Below are positions 29,221 through 37,407 of a DNA stretch of 64,000 bases, piece after piece. Position numbers and translations under genes: made by a program. The DNA lies in NCBI RefSeq assembly GCF_900240995.1, contig NZ_LT965954.1:795323-859322 (forward strand), read 5' to 3'. Each line of letters opens with the position of its first letter. Within the stretch, counting starts at the first letter, position 1. This DNA is from Bacillus sp. Marseille-P3661. Lineage in GTDB: Bacteria > Bacillota > Bacilli > Bacillales > Bacillaceae_J. Under the pieces are notes generated by a model. It saw only the letters and a list, made by a program, of their open reading frames with translations. It was not told where the DNA came from and made no database searches.

Positions 29221-30093
29221 TTATTTTTCAAGCTCACTTAACGGTACAAACACAGGTACTAAAGAATTTTTGAATACTTCTTTAATATGCTCAGCTACAT
29301 CATCTTGTTGATAAATTTCTACTAACTTCTGAAGTGTTGGATCATCTTTATCTTCAGCGCGTGCAGCGATAATGTTAATGTAAGGTGTTGCAGTTGCATC
29401 TTCAATGAAGATAGAATCTTCTACCGGAATAAAACCAGCTTCAATTGCCACACCGTTGTTAATTACAGATGCATCAACGTCAGGAAGTACACGTGGCGTT
29501 TGTGCACTAGTAATTGGAACAATTTCAATATTTTTTGGATTTTCAACAATTACTGATTGGTCACCATTACCATCAAAACCATCTACTAACTTAAGAAAAC
29601 CAGCTTCTTGTAATAATAATAACGCACGTCCCATATTAGTTGCTTCTTCTGGAACTGCAATTTTCGCTCCATCAGGAATTTCATCAACTGATGTATACTT
29701 ATCAGAATATAACCCCATTGGTGCAATAATAGTGGTACCAATTGGAACTAAATCTAAGTTATGTTCTTCGATAAAAGCGTTAAAATACGAAACTGTTTGG
29801 AATGCATTGATTGTTATGTCACCATCAGCTAAAGCCATATTTGGACGAACGTAATCCGCAAATTCTACCATTTCAATTTCAATGCCTTCTTTTGCTGCTT
29901 TTTCCTTTACATACTCCCAAATTGGTACACCTGAGCCATTTAATCCAACTGTGATTTTTACAGGTTCTGTGCTTTCTGTTTCAGTTGTTTCCGTTGTTGT
30001 TTCTTCAGGTGCAGATGAATTACTTGAGCAACCAGCTAGAGCCACTCCTACTAATAAAACTAAACTTAATAAAAATGTTAAAGTTTTTTTCAT
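29221..30093 (-). CDS. metQ: methionine ABC transporter substrate-binding lipoprotein
   Basis: This is the extracellular receptor of the MetNIQ D/L-methionine importer. The N-terminus is a lipoprotein signal with lipobox ALAGC (Cys22), so it is anchored to the outer face of the membrane. The mature protein is a NlpA-family binding protein (KITVGLNGSGVPIWEYVKEKA, EMVEFADYVRPNMALADGDI, NAFQTVSYFNAFIEEHNLDLVPIGTT). It is 290 residues long. AAGGAGATAGG precedes the ATG. It lies 16 bases behind metI and ahead of the M20 gene in one operon. Confidence 0.96.
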   Translation of the reverse strand: MKKTLTFLLSLVLLVGVALAGCSSNSSAPEETTTETTETESTEPVKITVGLNGSGVPIWEYVKEKAAKEGIEIEMVEFADYVRPNMALADGDITINAFQTVSYFNAFIEEHNLDLVPIGTTIIAPMGLYSDKYTSVDEIPDGAKIAVPEEATNMGRALLLLQEAGFLKLVDGFDGNGDQSVIVENPKNIEIVPITSAQTPRVLPDVDASVINNGVAIEAGFIPVEDSIFIEDATATPYINIIAARAEDKDDPTLQKLVEIYQQDDVAEHIKEVFKNSLVPVFVPLSELEK

Positions 30094-30109
30094 TTTCCTA
30101 TCTCCTTTT

Positions 30110-30772
30110 TTATCTTCTTCTTATAACCCTTGAAAGTTTATTTCCAAGAGATTGTAACCCTTGAACCATTACAACTAGGATAATTACAGTGATGATCATA
30201 ACTTCTGTTTCAAAGCGTTGGTAACCGTAAGCAATAGCCAAGTCACCTAAACCACCGCCGCCTACAGCTCCTGCCATTGCAGATGCACCGATTAAACCAA
30301 TTGTGGCAATCGTAATATTTAATATTAGTGAGCTTAGCGCTTCTGGTATTAAAACTTGAAAAACGATTTGCCAAGGTGTTGCCCCCATCGCTTCCGCAGC
30401 TTCGATGATACCAGGATCAATTTCTAGGATCGAACTCTCTACTAATCTAGCAATATATGGTGCAGAGAATATGATCAGCGGAACAATTGCTGCAGCAGTA
30501 CCTATTGAAGTACCTACTATAAATCTTGTAAACGGTATGATCGCAACCATAAGAATGATGAATGGGATTGAACGAAAGATATTCACAATACCATTTAAAA
30601 TATTAAATACAACAGTTTGCTCTAGCAAATGGCCTTTTCTTGTTACTACTAACGCAATACCTAATGGCACACCGATAATAGTAGCAAATAGTAGGGAAAA
30701 ACCAACCATCACAATTGTATCCCATGTTGCCTCAACTATCTTTAGCCAAAACGTATCCCAATTAACCCCCAT
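30110..30772 (-). CDS. metI: methionine ABC transporter permease
   Basis: This is the membrane subunit (MetI, called MetP in B. subtilis) of the methionine importer. It is 220 residues with five hydrophobic helices and the coupling motif EAAEAMGATPWQIVFQVLIPEA that contacts the ATPase. AAGGAGGTGATCAATC precedes the ATG at 30772. The gene overlaps the end of metN by 11 bases, pointing to translational coupling. It acts with MetN and MetQ and is controlled by the upstream SAM riboswitch. Confidence 0.96.
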   Translation of the reverse strand: MGVNWDTFWLKIVEATWDTIVMVGFSLLFATIIGVPLGIALVVTRKGHLLEQTVVFNILNGIVNIFRSIPFIILMVAIIPFTRFIVGTSIGTAAAIVPLIIFSAPYIARLVESSILEIDPGIIEAAEAMGATPWQIVFQVLIPEALSSLILNITIATIGLIGASAMAGAVGGGGLGDLAIAYGYQRFETEVMIITVIILVVMVQGLQSLGNKLSRVIRRR

Positions 30773-31790
30773 GATTGATCACCTCCTTAATTGATGCCCT
30801 ACTTTCTACGTAAGCAACCGCCTTGTTAATTTCTTGTTGGTCACCGATAAATTCTACGATTAAGTTACCAAAGGGTCTTTCTTGTAGCTCAGTAATTTGG
30901 CCATATAGCACGTTTACATCGATATTATACTTTTTAGCAACCTCAGAGAGAATTGGACTTCCAGCATTTTCTCCAACAAATGTAATTTTATATACATTTG
31001 CGCCTCCCTCTTTATTGTTTAGAAGGCTAAGCACACTAGAAGGAATTGCATCCTGCATTACTGTTTTCACAAAGTTTTGGGCCGTTTGCGTTTTAGGTTG
31101 TGAGAAGACATCAAATACACTTCCTTCTTCTACTACATTTCCATATTCCATTACAGCTACACGGTCACAAATTTCGCGAATAACATGCATTTCATGAGTA
31201 ATCATCATAATAGTAATACCGTATTCACGGTTGATTTGCTTTAAAAGTTTTAAAATTGAATCTGTCGTCTGCGGATCAAGTGCAGATGTTGCTTCATCAC
31301 AAAGTAAGATATCTGGTGATGTTGCAAGGGCTCTTGCAATACCCACCCTTTGTTTTTGTCCACCTGATAGTTGATCTGGATACATATTTGCTTTATCGGC
31401 TAATCCAACAAATTCAAGAAGCTCCGTTACTCGTTCCTGTATTTGTTTTTTAGGAGCTTTTGCTAATTGTAAAGGATAGGCTATATTTCCAAATACAGTT
31501 CTTGATTGCAATAAATTAAAGTGTTGGAAAATCATACCAATTTTTTGACGTACCTTTCTTAGCTCGCTTTTCGGAATCGTCGTTATATCTTGATTCTGAA
31601 TCATTACTTTTCCGTTTGTAGGTCTTTCTAATAAATTCACACAGCGAATTAACGTACTTTTTCCTGCACCACTGAACCCAATTACGCCGTATATTTGACC
31701 TTTTTCTACAGTTAAATTTACATTTTTCAAAGCATGAACCTTTTGTCCACCACTATCATATGTCTTTGTAATATTTTCTAAGGTAATCAC
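30762..31790 (-). CDS. metN: methionine ABC transporter ATPase
   Basis: This is the ATP-hydrolysing subunit of methionine import. Walker A is GFSGAGKST (residues 38-46), the signature is LSGGQKQR (141-148), and Walker B is ILLCDEATSALD (161-172). The C-terminal NIL/ACT-like domain from about residue 265 to 342 binds methionine and feeds back on transport. The start is GTG at 31790 with GGAGG upstream. It is the first gene after the S-box leader. Confidence 0.97.
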   Translation of the reverse strand: MITLENITKTYDSGGQKVHALKNVNLTVEKGQIYGVIGFSGAGKSTLIRCVNLLERPTNGKVMIQNQDITTIPKSELRKVRQKIGMIFQHFNLLQSRTVFGNIAYPLQLAKAPKKQIQERVTELLEFVGLADKANMYPDQLSGGQKQRVGIARALATSPDILLCDEATSALDPQTTDSILKLLKQINREYGITIMMITHEMHVIREICDRVAVMEYGNVVEEGSVFDVFSQPKTQTAQNFVKTVMQDAIPSSVLSLLNNKEGGANVYKITFVGENAGSPILSEVAKKYNIDVNVLYGQITELQERPFGNLIVEFIGDQQEINKAVAYVESRASIKEVINHGG

Positions 31791-31808
31791 AAAGCGAACC
31801 TCCTAGTT

Positions 31809-31846
31809 AAAAAAATAACCCTCTTCTATAGTCACAAGAAGAGGGT
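31809..31846 (-). terminator. riboswitch-controlled terminator before metN
   Basis: Read on the minus strand, ACCCTCTTCT pairs with AGAAGAGGGT and is followed by seven T. It is the off-switch of the S-box leader. Confidence 0.92.
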
Positions 31847-31868
31847 AGTATTTAATCATACCGCTCAA

Positions 31869-31973
31869 CTTATCTACCAAGTTAAAAAACTTGCAGGAAT
31901 TAGCACGGTATTCAAACAAAAGAACCCGTTGCCGAGGTTTCAAAGGGCCAGTCCCTCCACCTCTCTCGATAAG
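31869..31973 (-). promoter_or_regulatory. SAM (S-box) riboswitch
   Basis: On the minus strand CTTATCGAGAGAGGTGGAGGG opens the aptamer, followed by ACTGGCCC, GAAACCTCGGCAAC and ACCGTGCTAATTCCTGCAAG, and GATAAG closes helix P1. Bound SAM should favour the terminator at 31809 and repress metN-metI-metQ and the M20 gene. Confidence 0.97.
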
Positions 31974-32356
31974 GAGATTATATTATAGTTTAACACTTTA
32001 GTTTATTAATATAATAATACGGTAAAGCATTAAAAAGATCAACTGGAATTTAATGTTTTAGTACCATATACTAATATAGAAAAAATAAAAAACCACTTCG
32101 ACAAGAAGAAACTTTAACTTTTCCTCAAAAATTGCTTGCTAGAATTAGAACATTCTATGAAGTTAGTGGTTGTTAGATTTCATCGGGCCAATTTCTTTGC
32201 CAGATCTGAAAAAGTAATTTTTAAATTATTTTTAAATAATACTATATTTCTAACAATTTAACAACATATTTCGACATGAAATTTCTAGTAATTCATTCTA
32301 AACAACAAATACAAATTCTAATATGTTACGATAGTAATTGTAAGGAGGTAAAATTT
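31974..32356. other. divergent intergenic region
   Basis: AT-rich stretch between the met leader and the next plus-strand gene. It contains the small palindrome TAGAACATTCTA-like sequence near 32,146-32,158 and no gene I can support. The met promoter must lie at its left side. Confidence 0.35.
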
Positions 32357-32887
32357 ATGCTACCTAGACATACACGAGTATTACAAAATGCATTAAATAC
32401 TAGAAAAAATGAACTTTTGAATAAATCGCGTGAAATGGAAAACCAACTTTTGCGTATGCAAGATAACATAAAAGAAATCGCAAAAAAGGCCGAAATACTG
32501 GGTATTGAACAAACAAAAGAAGAAAAATGGGTTATCGTATATAGCTTAATGCAAAAACGCTCATTAAAAATCTTAATTAAAGACTGTGAAACTGCGTATC
32601 TCGGAAAATGGGATTTTTGTATGGAAACTATTATTAAAAAAGACCACACCATTTTTATAGCTGATATCAAAGGGCCAGAAAATTATGGGTATGGTACGAT
32701 ATGTATGAAATATCTTAAAGACATTGCAATCCAACAAAATATGGCGCTCATTTATGGTGAGCTTGCCGAAAGAGATTGGGGCCACCTCGGACGATTGATC
32801 CGTTTTTATAAAAAAAATCGTTTTAAAATTCAGCTCTATGAAAATGAAAAGTATGGAAAAATCGAATGGAATCCGATATATGGGTAA
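32357..32887 (+). CDS. hypothetical protein with a coiled coil and a GNAT-like C-terminus
   Basis: This is a 176-residue soluble protein I cannot name. Residues about 10-55 are a charged helix with heptad character (NTRKNELLNKSREMENQLLR). The C-terminal half (about 95-176) resembles the end of an acetyltransferase: CMKYLKDIAIQQNMALIYGEL, then LIRFYKKNRFKIQLYENEKYGKIEW. The usual acetyl-CoA loop (Q/R-x-x-G-x-G/A) is not obvious, so activity is uncertain. The start at 32357 has AAGGAGG eight bases upstream; an earlier ATG at 32276 has none. It is monocistronic with a terminator. Confidence 0.65.
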   Translation: MLPRHTRVLQNALNTRKNELLNKSREMENQLLRMQDNIKEIAKKAEILGIEQTKEEKWVIVYSLMQKRSLKILIKDCETAYLGKWDFCMETIIKKDHTIFIADIKGPENYGYGTICMKYLKDIAIQQNMALIYGELAERDWGHLGRLIRFYKKNRFKIQLYENEKYGKIEWNPIYG

Positions 32888-32904
32888 AGAGACTTTTATT
32901 AACA

Positions 32905-32929
32905 AAAAGGCAGCCCAAAGCTGCCTTTT
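32905..32929 (+). terminator. bidirectional terminator
   Basis: AAAAGGCAGC / GCTGCCTTTT perfect stem with a five-base loop. Confidence 0.9.
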
Positions 32930-32987
32930 CACAAGATACAAAATACGCTAGCCTGTCACACTAGAGCCCCCAAAAGATTAAATTCGA

Positions 32988-33764
32988 TTATTTCAATAAT
33001 CCTACCAGTTCAAGGCCATACACAATACCATCTTCACTAACATCCTTGGTAATATGTTTTGCTACTTTTTTAACATCATCATGGGCATTTCCCATTGCAA
33101 CGCTATTGGCCACATACGTTAGCATCTCGATATCATTTAGGCCATCCCCAAAAGCATAGACATCTTCATTATTAAACCCCAAATGATCGATTATTACTTT
33201 TATTCCATTTGCTTTAGAGCCACCTGATGGCAAAACATCAGTAGATACTGGATGCCAACGCACAAAATCAAAGCCTTCAAACTTATCGATATATTCACGC
33301 TCTTCATCTTCAGTACAGAATAATAAACTCTGAAATATTTCCCTATCCTCGTAATAAGTCGGATCGTGCTGAGGATGAGCGAACTTAAGTGACTGTATAC
33401 TTTTTTCTATATGTGGATGAAATTCAATATTGGCTTTCATGTCTTCATGATCCATATAAACAAGCGGATGTCCATTCTCTAAGGCAAACTTCGTTAATGC
33501 TCGCAACATATCTTGATTAAGTGGATTCTTGCGGACAACCTGGTTATTAAACACAACATATTGACCATTATAGCTTACATATGTATGTATTCCTAATTCT
33601 TCTCGTAGCTCTTTAAACATAAATGGTGAACGTCCAGTAGCAATCGCTACTTCGTGGCCTTGATTTTCAAGAGTTTGTAGTGCTTGTTTGGTTGATGCAG
33701 GCAAATTCTTTTCTTCATCTAAAAGTGTGCCATCTATATCAAAAAAGATAAGTTTTCTCTTCAT
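32988..33764 (-). CDS. Cof-type HAD-superfamily hydrolase
   Basis: This 258-residue cytoplasmic phosphatase belongs to HAD subclass IIB. Motif I is FFDIDGTLLD (nucleophile Asp9), motif II is AIATGR (Thr43), and motifs III/IV are SKANGIK with FGDGLNDIEML near residues 205-215. Relatives dephosphorylate sugar phosphates, FMN or other small phosphates; the substrate is not readable. GAGGTATTGAT precedes the ATG. It is monocistronic, between convergent and divergent neighbours. Confidence 0.92.
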   Translation of the reverse strand: MKRKLIFFDIDGTLLDEEKNLPASTKQALQTLENQGHEVAIATGRSPFMFKELREELGIHTYVSYNGQYVVFNNQVVRKNPLNQDMLRALTKFALENGHPLVYMDHEDMKANIEFHPHIEKSIQSLKFAHPQHDPTYYEDREIFQSLLFCTEDEEREYIDKFEGFDFVRWHPVSTDVLPSGGSKANGIKVIIDHLGFNNEDVYAFGDGLNDIEMLTYVANSVAMGNAHDDVKKVAKHITKDVSEDGIVYGLELVGLLK

Positions 33765-33885
33765 ATCAATACCTCACTTCCCTTAATTAAGTATAGCAGA
33801 GTTAAATACAGTGCCAAAGGGATATAGCCCCCTTCCTAACTTTAAATTAGTGTTAATTGGTTAATAGGCTCCCTAGTGTAAGATC

Positions 33886-33925
33886 GTTCATAAACTGTTC
33901 AAGATGTTTTTAACAGTTTGTGAAC
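33886..33925. promoter_or_regulatory. inverted repeat upstream of the first DoxX gene, candidate operator
   Basis: GTTCATAAACTGTT (33886-33899) and AACAGTTTGTGAAC (33912-33925) are a 14-base inverted repeat with one mismatch around a 12-base spacer. TTGATA and TGTTAT lie just downstream at 17-base spacing, so a regulator here would sit next to the promoter. The same block recurs before the second DoxX gene. Confidence 0.6.
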
Positions 33926-34017
33926 ACTGTCACTATTTGATATTTTTTGTTTGTTTTTCTGTTATTCTTTCCTTAGAAACAAAAAACAAATTAATCTTCG
34001 AAAGGAAGAGATGAAAA

Positions 34018-34524
34018 ATGATTAACACATGGCTTAGAGAAAATAAAATTGCTGCTTATCTTTTAACCGCATTAAGACTTTATTTTGGATTCGCTTGGTT
34101 AACAGCTGGATGGGGCAAGATTACTGGCGGATTTAGTGCTGAAGGATTTTTAAATGGAGCAATTGCCAATCCGGTAGTATCACATGATGTAGCTGTTTAT
34201 CCTGGATATGTATCATTCTTAGAAACTTTCGCATTACCAAATGTTAGTTTGTTCAACGTGTTAATTCCTTGGGGCGAATTTTTAGTTGGTTTAGGACTTA
34301 TTCTAGGGTGTCTTACTACTGCTGCTACTTTCTTTGCTGTTGTAATGAATTTCAATTTCATGCTAGCTGGTACGATTTCTCACAATCCTACGGATGTAAT
34401 TATGGGCGTTATTCTTCTAGCTGCTGGTTATAATGCTGGCCGTATCGGTTTAGACCGTTGGGTGATTCCTTTCTTCCGAAAATTAACTGGAAAGCAAGAA
34501 GTTACTGCTCATAAAACAGCTTAA
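34018..34524 (+). CDS. DoxX-family membrane protein, copy 1
   Basis: This 168-residue protein has four hydrophobic helices and the DoxX pattern YFGFAWLTAGWGKI, LIPWGEFLVGLGLILG and AGTISHNPTDVIMGVILLAAGY. Members of this family are linked to quinone or thiol redox stress, but the biochemical role is not settled. GAAAGGAAGAG precedes the ATG. It is nearly identical to the next gene except at the first residues and the C-terminal 25 residues, so the pair is a recent tandem duplication that includes the upstream inverted repeat. Confidence 0.9.
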   Translation: MINTWLRENKIAAYLLTALRLYFGFAWLTAGWGKITGGFSAEGFLNGAIANPVVSHDVAVYPGYVSFLETFALPNVSLFNVLIPWGEFLVGLGLILGCLTTAATFFAVVMNFNFMLAGTISHNPTDVIMGVILLAAGYNAGRIGLDRWVIPFFRKLTGKQEVTAHKTA

Positions 34525-34594
34525 TAAGTAATTAGTAAACCTTGTTTTACCTACATTGACTATTATCACGATATAAATTGTAAATTAATTATGA

Positions 34595-34634
34595 ATTCAT
34601 AATTTGTTCAAGATGTTTTTAACAGTTTGTGAAC
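34595..34634. promoter_or_regulatory. second copy of the DoxX upstream inverted repeat
   Basis: ATTCATAATTTGTT (34595-34608) and AACAGTTTGTGAAC (34621-34634) with the same 12-base spacer as copy 1. The right arm and spacer are identical; the left arm has diverged at about four positions. Confidence 0.55.
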
Positions 34635-34729
34635 ACTGTCATTATCTTTTATTATTCTTTCAATTATTTGCTACTATAGCCATAGAACAAACTACTTAAA
34701 ACCAAAATACCGAAGGGAAGCGATGTAAA

Positions 34730-35236
34730 ATGTTAAATACATGGCTTAGAGAAAATAAAATTGCTGCATATCTTTTAACCGCATTAAGACTTTATTTTGG
34801 ATTTGCTTGGTTAACAGCTGGATGGGGCAAGATCACAGGCGGCTTTAGCGCTGAAGGCTTTTTAAATGGAGCGATTGCCAACCCGGTAGTATCACATGAT
34901 GTAGCCGTTTATCCTGGATATGTTTCATTCTTAGAAACATTCGCATTACCGAATGTTAGCTTGTTCAACGTTTTAATTCCTTGGGGTGAATTCTTAGTTG
35001 GCTTGGGACTTATTCTAGGATGTCTTACTACTGCAGCTGCTTTCTTTGCAATTGTAATGAATTTCAATTTCATGCTAGCTGGTACAATTTCTCACAATCC
35101 TACTGATGTAATTATGGGTGTTATACTCTTAGCAGCTGGTTACAATGCTGGACGCTATGGTTTAGATCGTTGGGTTCTTCCATATTTCCGTAAAATATTT
35201 ACTAAACAAGATGCTACTGCTCATAAAATGGCATAA
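34730..35236 (+). CDS. DoxX-family membrane protein, copy 2
   Basis: This 168-residue paralogue of the preceding gene has the same four helices. Differences cluster at the start (MLNTWL versus MINTWL), one helix (TTAAAFFAIV) and the C-terminal tail (YGLDRWVLPYFRKIFTKQDATAHKMA). GAAGGGAAGCG precedes the ATG. It has its own copy of the upstream inverted repeat and a strong terminator at 35267, so the two copies are probably transcribed separately under one regulator. The role is as uncertain as for copy 1. Confidence 0.9.
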   Translation: MLNTWLRENKIAAYLLTALRLYFGFAWLTAGWGKITGGFSAEGFLNGAIANPVVSHDVAVYPGYVSFLETFALPNVSLFNVLIPWGEFLVGLGLILGCLTTAAAFFAIVMNFNFMLAGTISHNPTDVIMGVILLAAGYNAGRYGLDRWVLPYFRKIFTKQDATAHKMA

Positions 35237-35266
35237 TTCTTTATACTTTCAATTATACTAAAAACA

Positions 35267-35297
35267 AAAACAGCCGTTGAGTCGGCTGTTTTTTTGT
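35267..35297 (+). terminator. terminator of DoxX copy 2
   Basis: AACAGCCG / CGGCTGTT stem, six-base loop, then a long T run. Confidence 0.92.
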
Positions 35298-35488
35298 TTT
35301 TTTGATCAATTGACTCGATGAACTTTTACCTTGATTTAAGATAAAATGAATATAATTTGCACATTCGTACAAATATAAAAATAGAGAAATTCACGATAAT
35401 GTAAAAAAGTGTAAACGCATAGAAGGCTAAAAGACTATTACGAAACAAATCAGTGCTTTCTTATAATTATACAAAGGGGATTATTATA

Positions 35489-36307
35489 ATGAACCTAACA
35501 CATAAGCAAATTGTGGAACTACACGGATTTAATAATCTAACAAAATCATTAAGTTTTAATATGTATGATATTTGTTATACTAGAACAACCAAAGAACGTG
35601 AAGCATACTTAAATTACATAGACGAAGTATATAACGCAGATCGACTTACAAAGATCCTAACTCATGTAACAGAAATTATTGGGGCTAACATCCTGAATGT
35701 TGCCAAACAGGATTATATCCCTCAAGGGGCTAGTGTTACAATATTAGTTTCGGAAGGTCCTGTTGATGAAACTCCAGTTGAGGCCTTCGAAGAATCACCA
35801 GGTCCGATCCCAGGTTCAGTAATAGCACAACTCGACAAAAGCCATATAACCGTTCATACGTATCCAGAATCACATCCTGACGATGGAATTAGTACTTTTC
35901 GTGCAGATGTTGACGTTTCAACATGTGGGGAGATTTCTCCGTTAAAAGCGTTAAATTATTTAATTCATTCGTTTGAAACAGATGTTATGACCATTGATTA
36001 TAAGGTGCGTGGTTTTACTCGAGATGTTACGGGTCATAAATTATTTATTGATCATGATATTAATTCCATTCAAAATTACATACCAGAAGAAATACAGGAA
36101 CTATATGATATGATTGATGTCAATGTATATCAGGAAAATATATTTCATACTAAATGCAAATTAAAACAATTTGATTTAAACAACTATTTATTTCATCATA
36201 AAAAAGAAGAACTTACGGCTGAGGAACAAGCAATTATTACTGATAGACTTAAATTAGAAATGGATGAAATATTCTATGGAAAAAATATTTACGATGGAGT
36301 TAATTAA
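35489..36307 (+). CDS. speD: S-adenosylmethionine decarboxylase proenzyme, long form
   Basis: It makes decarboxylated SAM for spermidine synthesis. The proenzyme cuts itself before the serine of [13 protein letters not shown], leaving a pyruvoyl group. The context [29 protein letters not shown] matches the long (about 264-residue) E. coli-type SpeD rather than the short form of about 125 residues found in B. subtilis. Length here is 272. The start at 35489 follows AAAGGGG; an upstream frame to 35453 lacks a site. There is no linked speE. It is probably monocistronic. Confidence 0.93.
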   Translation: MNLTHKQIVELHGFNNLTKSLSFNMYDICYTRTTKEREAYLNYIDEVYNADRLTKILTHVTEIIGANILNVAKQDYIPQGASVTILVSEGPVDETPVEAFEESPGPIPGSVIAQLDKSHITVHTYPESHPDDGISTFRADVDVSTCGEISPLKALNYLIHSFETDVMTIDYKVRGFTRDVTGHKLFIDHDINSIQNYIPEEIQELYDMIDVNVYQENIFHTKCKLKQFDLNNYLFHHKKEELTAEEQAIITDRLKLEMDEIFYGKNIYDGVN

Positions 36308-36343
36308 TTGATCAATTTTAACAGTCTATTCTAGCTAGTTTTT

Positions 36344-36365
36344 CCTTCATAGCCTCTATGAAGGA
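36344..36365 (+). terminator. hairpin after speD, probable terminator
   Basis: TCCTTCATAG / CTATGAAGGA perfect stem with a two- to three-base loop, followed by CTTTTCT. The stem resembles the hairpin of array 2 in sequence. Confidence 0.55.
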
Positions 36366-36387
36366 CTTTTCTATGATTAAGGCTTTT

Positions 36388-36525
36388 AAGCCCAAGCGCC
36401 TTAATCAGCCCTGACAGGCAAACACCTGCTAAATTCGCGACATCCTGTCGCAACGCAACTCTGCATTAGCACGTCCTAGCACCTTTGACTCCGGGAGCAA
36501 GGCGCCTTGAGCTAGACAAGTACGT
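36388..36525. repeat. dispersed Bacillaceae intergenic repeat, copy B
   Basis: AGCGCCTTAATCAGCCCTGACAGGCAAA at the left end and TTTGACTCCGGGAGCAAGGCGC...GAGCTAGACAAGTACGTACAAA at the right end match the borders of the copy at 6,771-6,915. The inner part has diverged. It lies between speD and the convergent YczE-like gene. Confidence 0.75.
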
Positions 36526-36556
36526 ACAAAATTAAATATTTTCTTATTTTTGAACA

Positions 36557-36596
36557 AAAAAACTGCTCATCGTTAATTAATGATAAGCAGTTCCTT
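36557..36596 (-). terminator. terminator of the YczE-like gene
   Basis: AACTGCT and AGCAGTT with an inner ATC/GAT pair around an AT-rich loop, followed on the minus strand by a T run. Confidence 0.7.
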
Positions 36597-36618
36597 TATT
36601 TGTAATCAATATAATTGG

Positions 36619-37242
36619 TTAAGACGATTTAGACAAACTTAAATCTGGTTGGCAAAATACTTTTTTGATTCCCTGGTTAGAAACTTGAATAACTTTACCT
36701 AAAGTTAATGCGATAATAAGGGTTCCTATTCCTACAGGTCCTCCAAGAAGATAACCTAGGACAACTGCAGCAGCCTCAATTATTGTTCTAGAAACATTTA
36801 AACTATAACCAAATCGTTTATGCACAGCAACCATTAAACCATCGATTGGTGTCTTTGGAAATTCTGCCAAAACATATATACCAATCCCTAAACCACTTGC
36901 AAGCACCCCAATTGTAAAACTAATCCATTGAAACTCTAGTGACGAAGTAAAATCTACATTGTTAAAAACCAAGTAAATCCAGCCATCCAAAATTAAGCTA
37001 CGAATTATGATTGCTCCTACTGATTCAAACGGTGGCCTTTTCTTTTCAATAATGCCTGTTAAAAGTACAACACATGTTTGAGCAATAATACTCCATGTTC
37101 CAATTGTTAACCCAAAGTGGTTATTCAAACCTACCGCAACAATATCCCAAGGCCCCGCACCTGCCATCGACAGAACTATCAACGCTATACCAAGTGCTGT
37201 GATTGATAATCCTAGTAAATAGATAGCAATTCTTTTTCCCAC
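36619..37242 (-). CDS. YczE/YyaS-family membrane protein
   Basis: This 207-residue integral membrane protein has five hydrophobic helices. The N-terminal half (YLLGLSITALGIALIVLSMAGAGPWDIVAVGLNNHFGLTIGTWS) and the later FPKTPIDGLMVAVHKRFGYSLNVSRTIIEA are typical of the YczE group. The function is not known. The start is GTG at 37242 with GAAGGTG upstream. It is monocistronic and convergent with speD. Confidence 0.85.
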   Translation of the reverse strand: MGKRIAIYLLGLSITALGIALIVLSMAGAGPWDIVAVGLNNHFGLTIGTWSIIAQTCVVLLTGIIEKKRPPFESVGAIIIRSLILDGWIYLVFNNVDFTSSLEFQWISFTIGVLASGLGIGIYVLAEFPKTPIDGLMVAVHKRFGYSLNVSRTIIEAAAVVLGYLLGGPVGIGTLIIALTLGKVIQVSNQGIKKVFCQPDLSLSKSS

Positions 37243-37407
37243 AACTACACCTTCTCATTCTTACTTTTTAATTTTAATTATTAAACATTTTATTAGAAAA
37301 AGGAAATAAAAAGTTTTAGAAAAGAAGGGAAATTTTTCGATTATTACCAATAGGCTTACATCTACATGGTGAAATAATAAAAGCCAGCATGTGTAGCTGG
37401 CTTCCTT

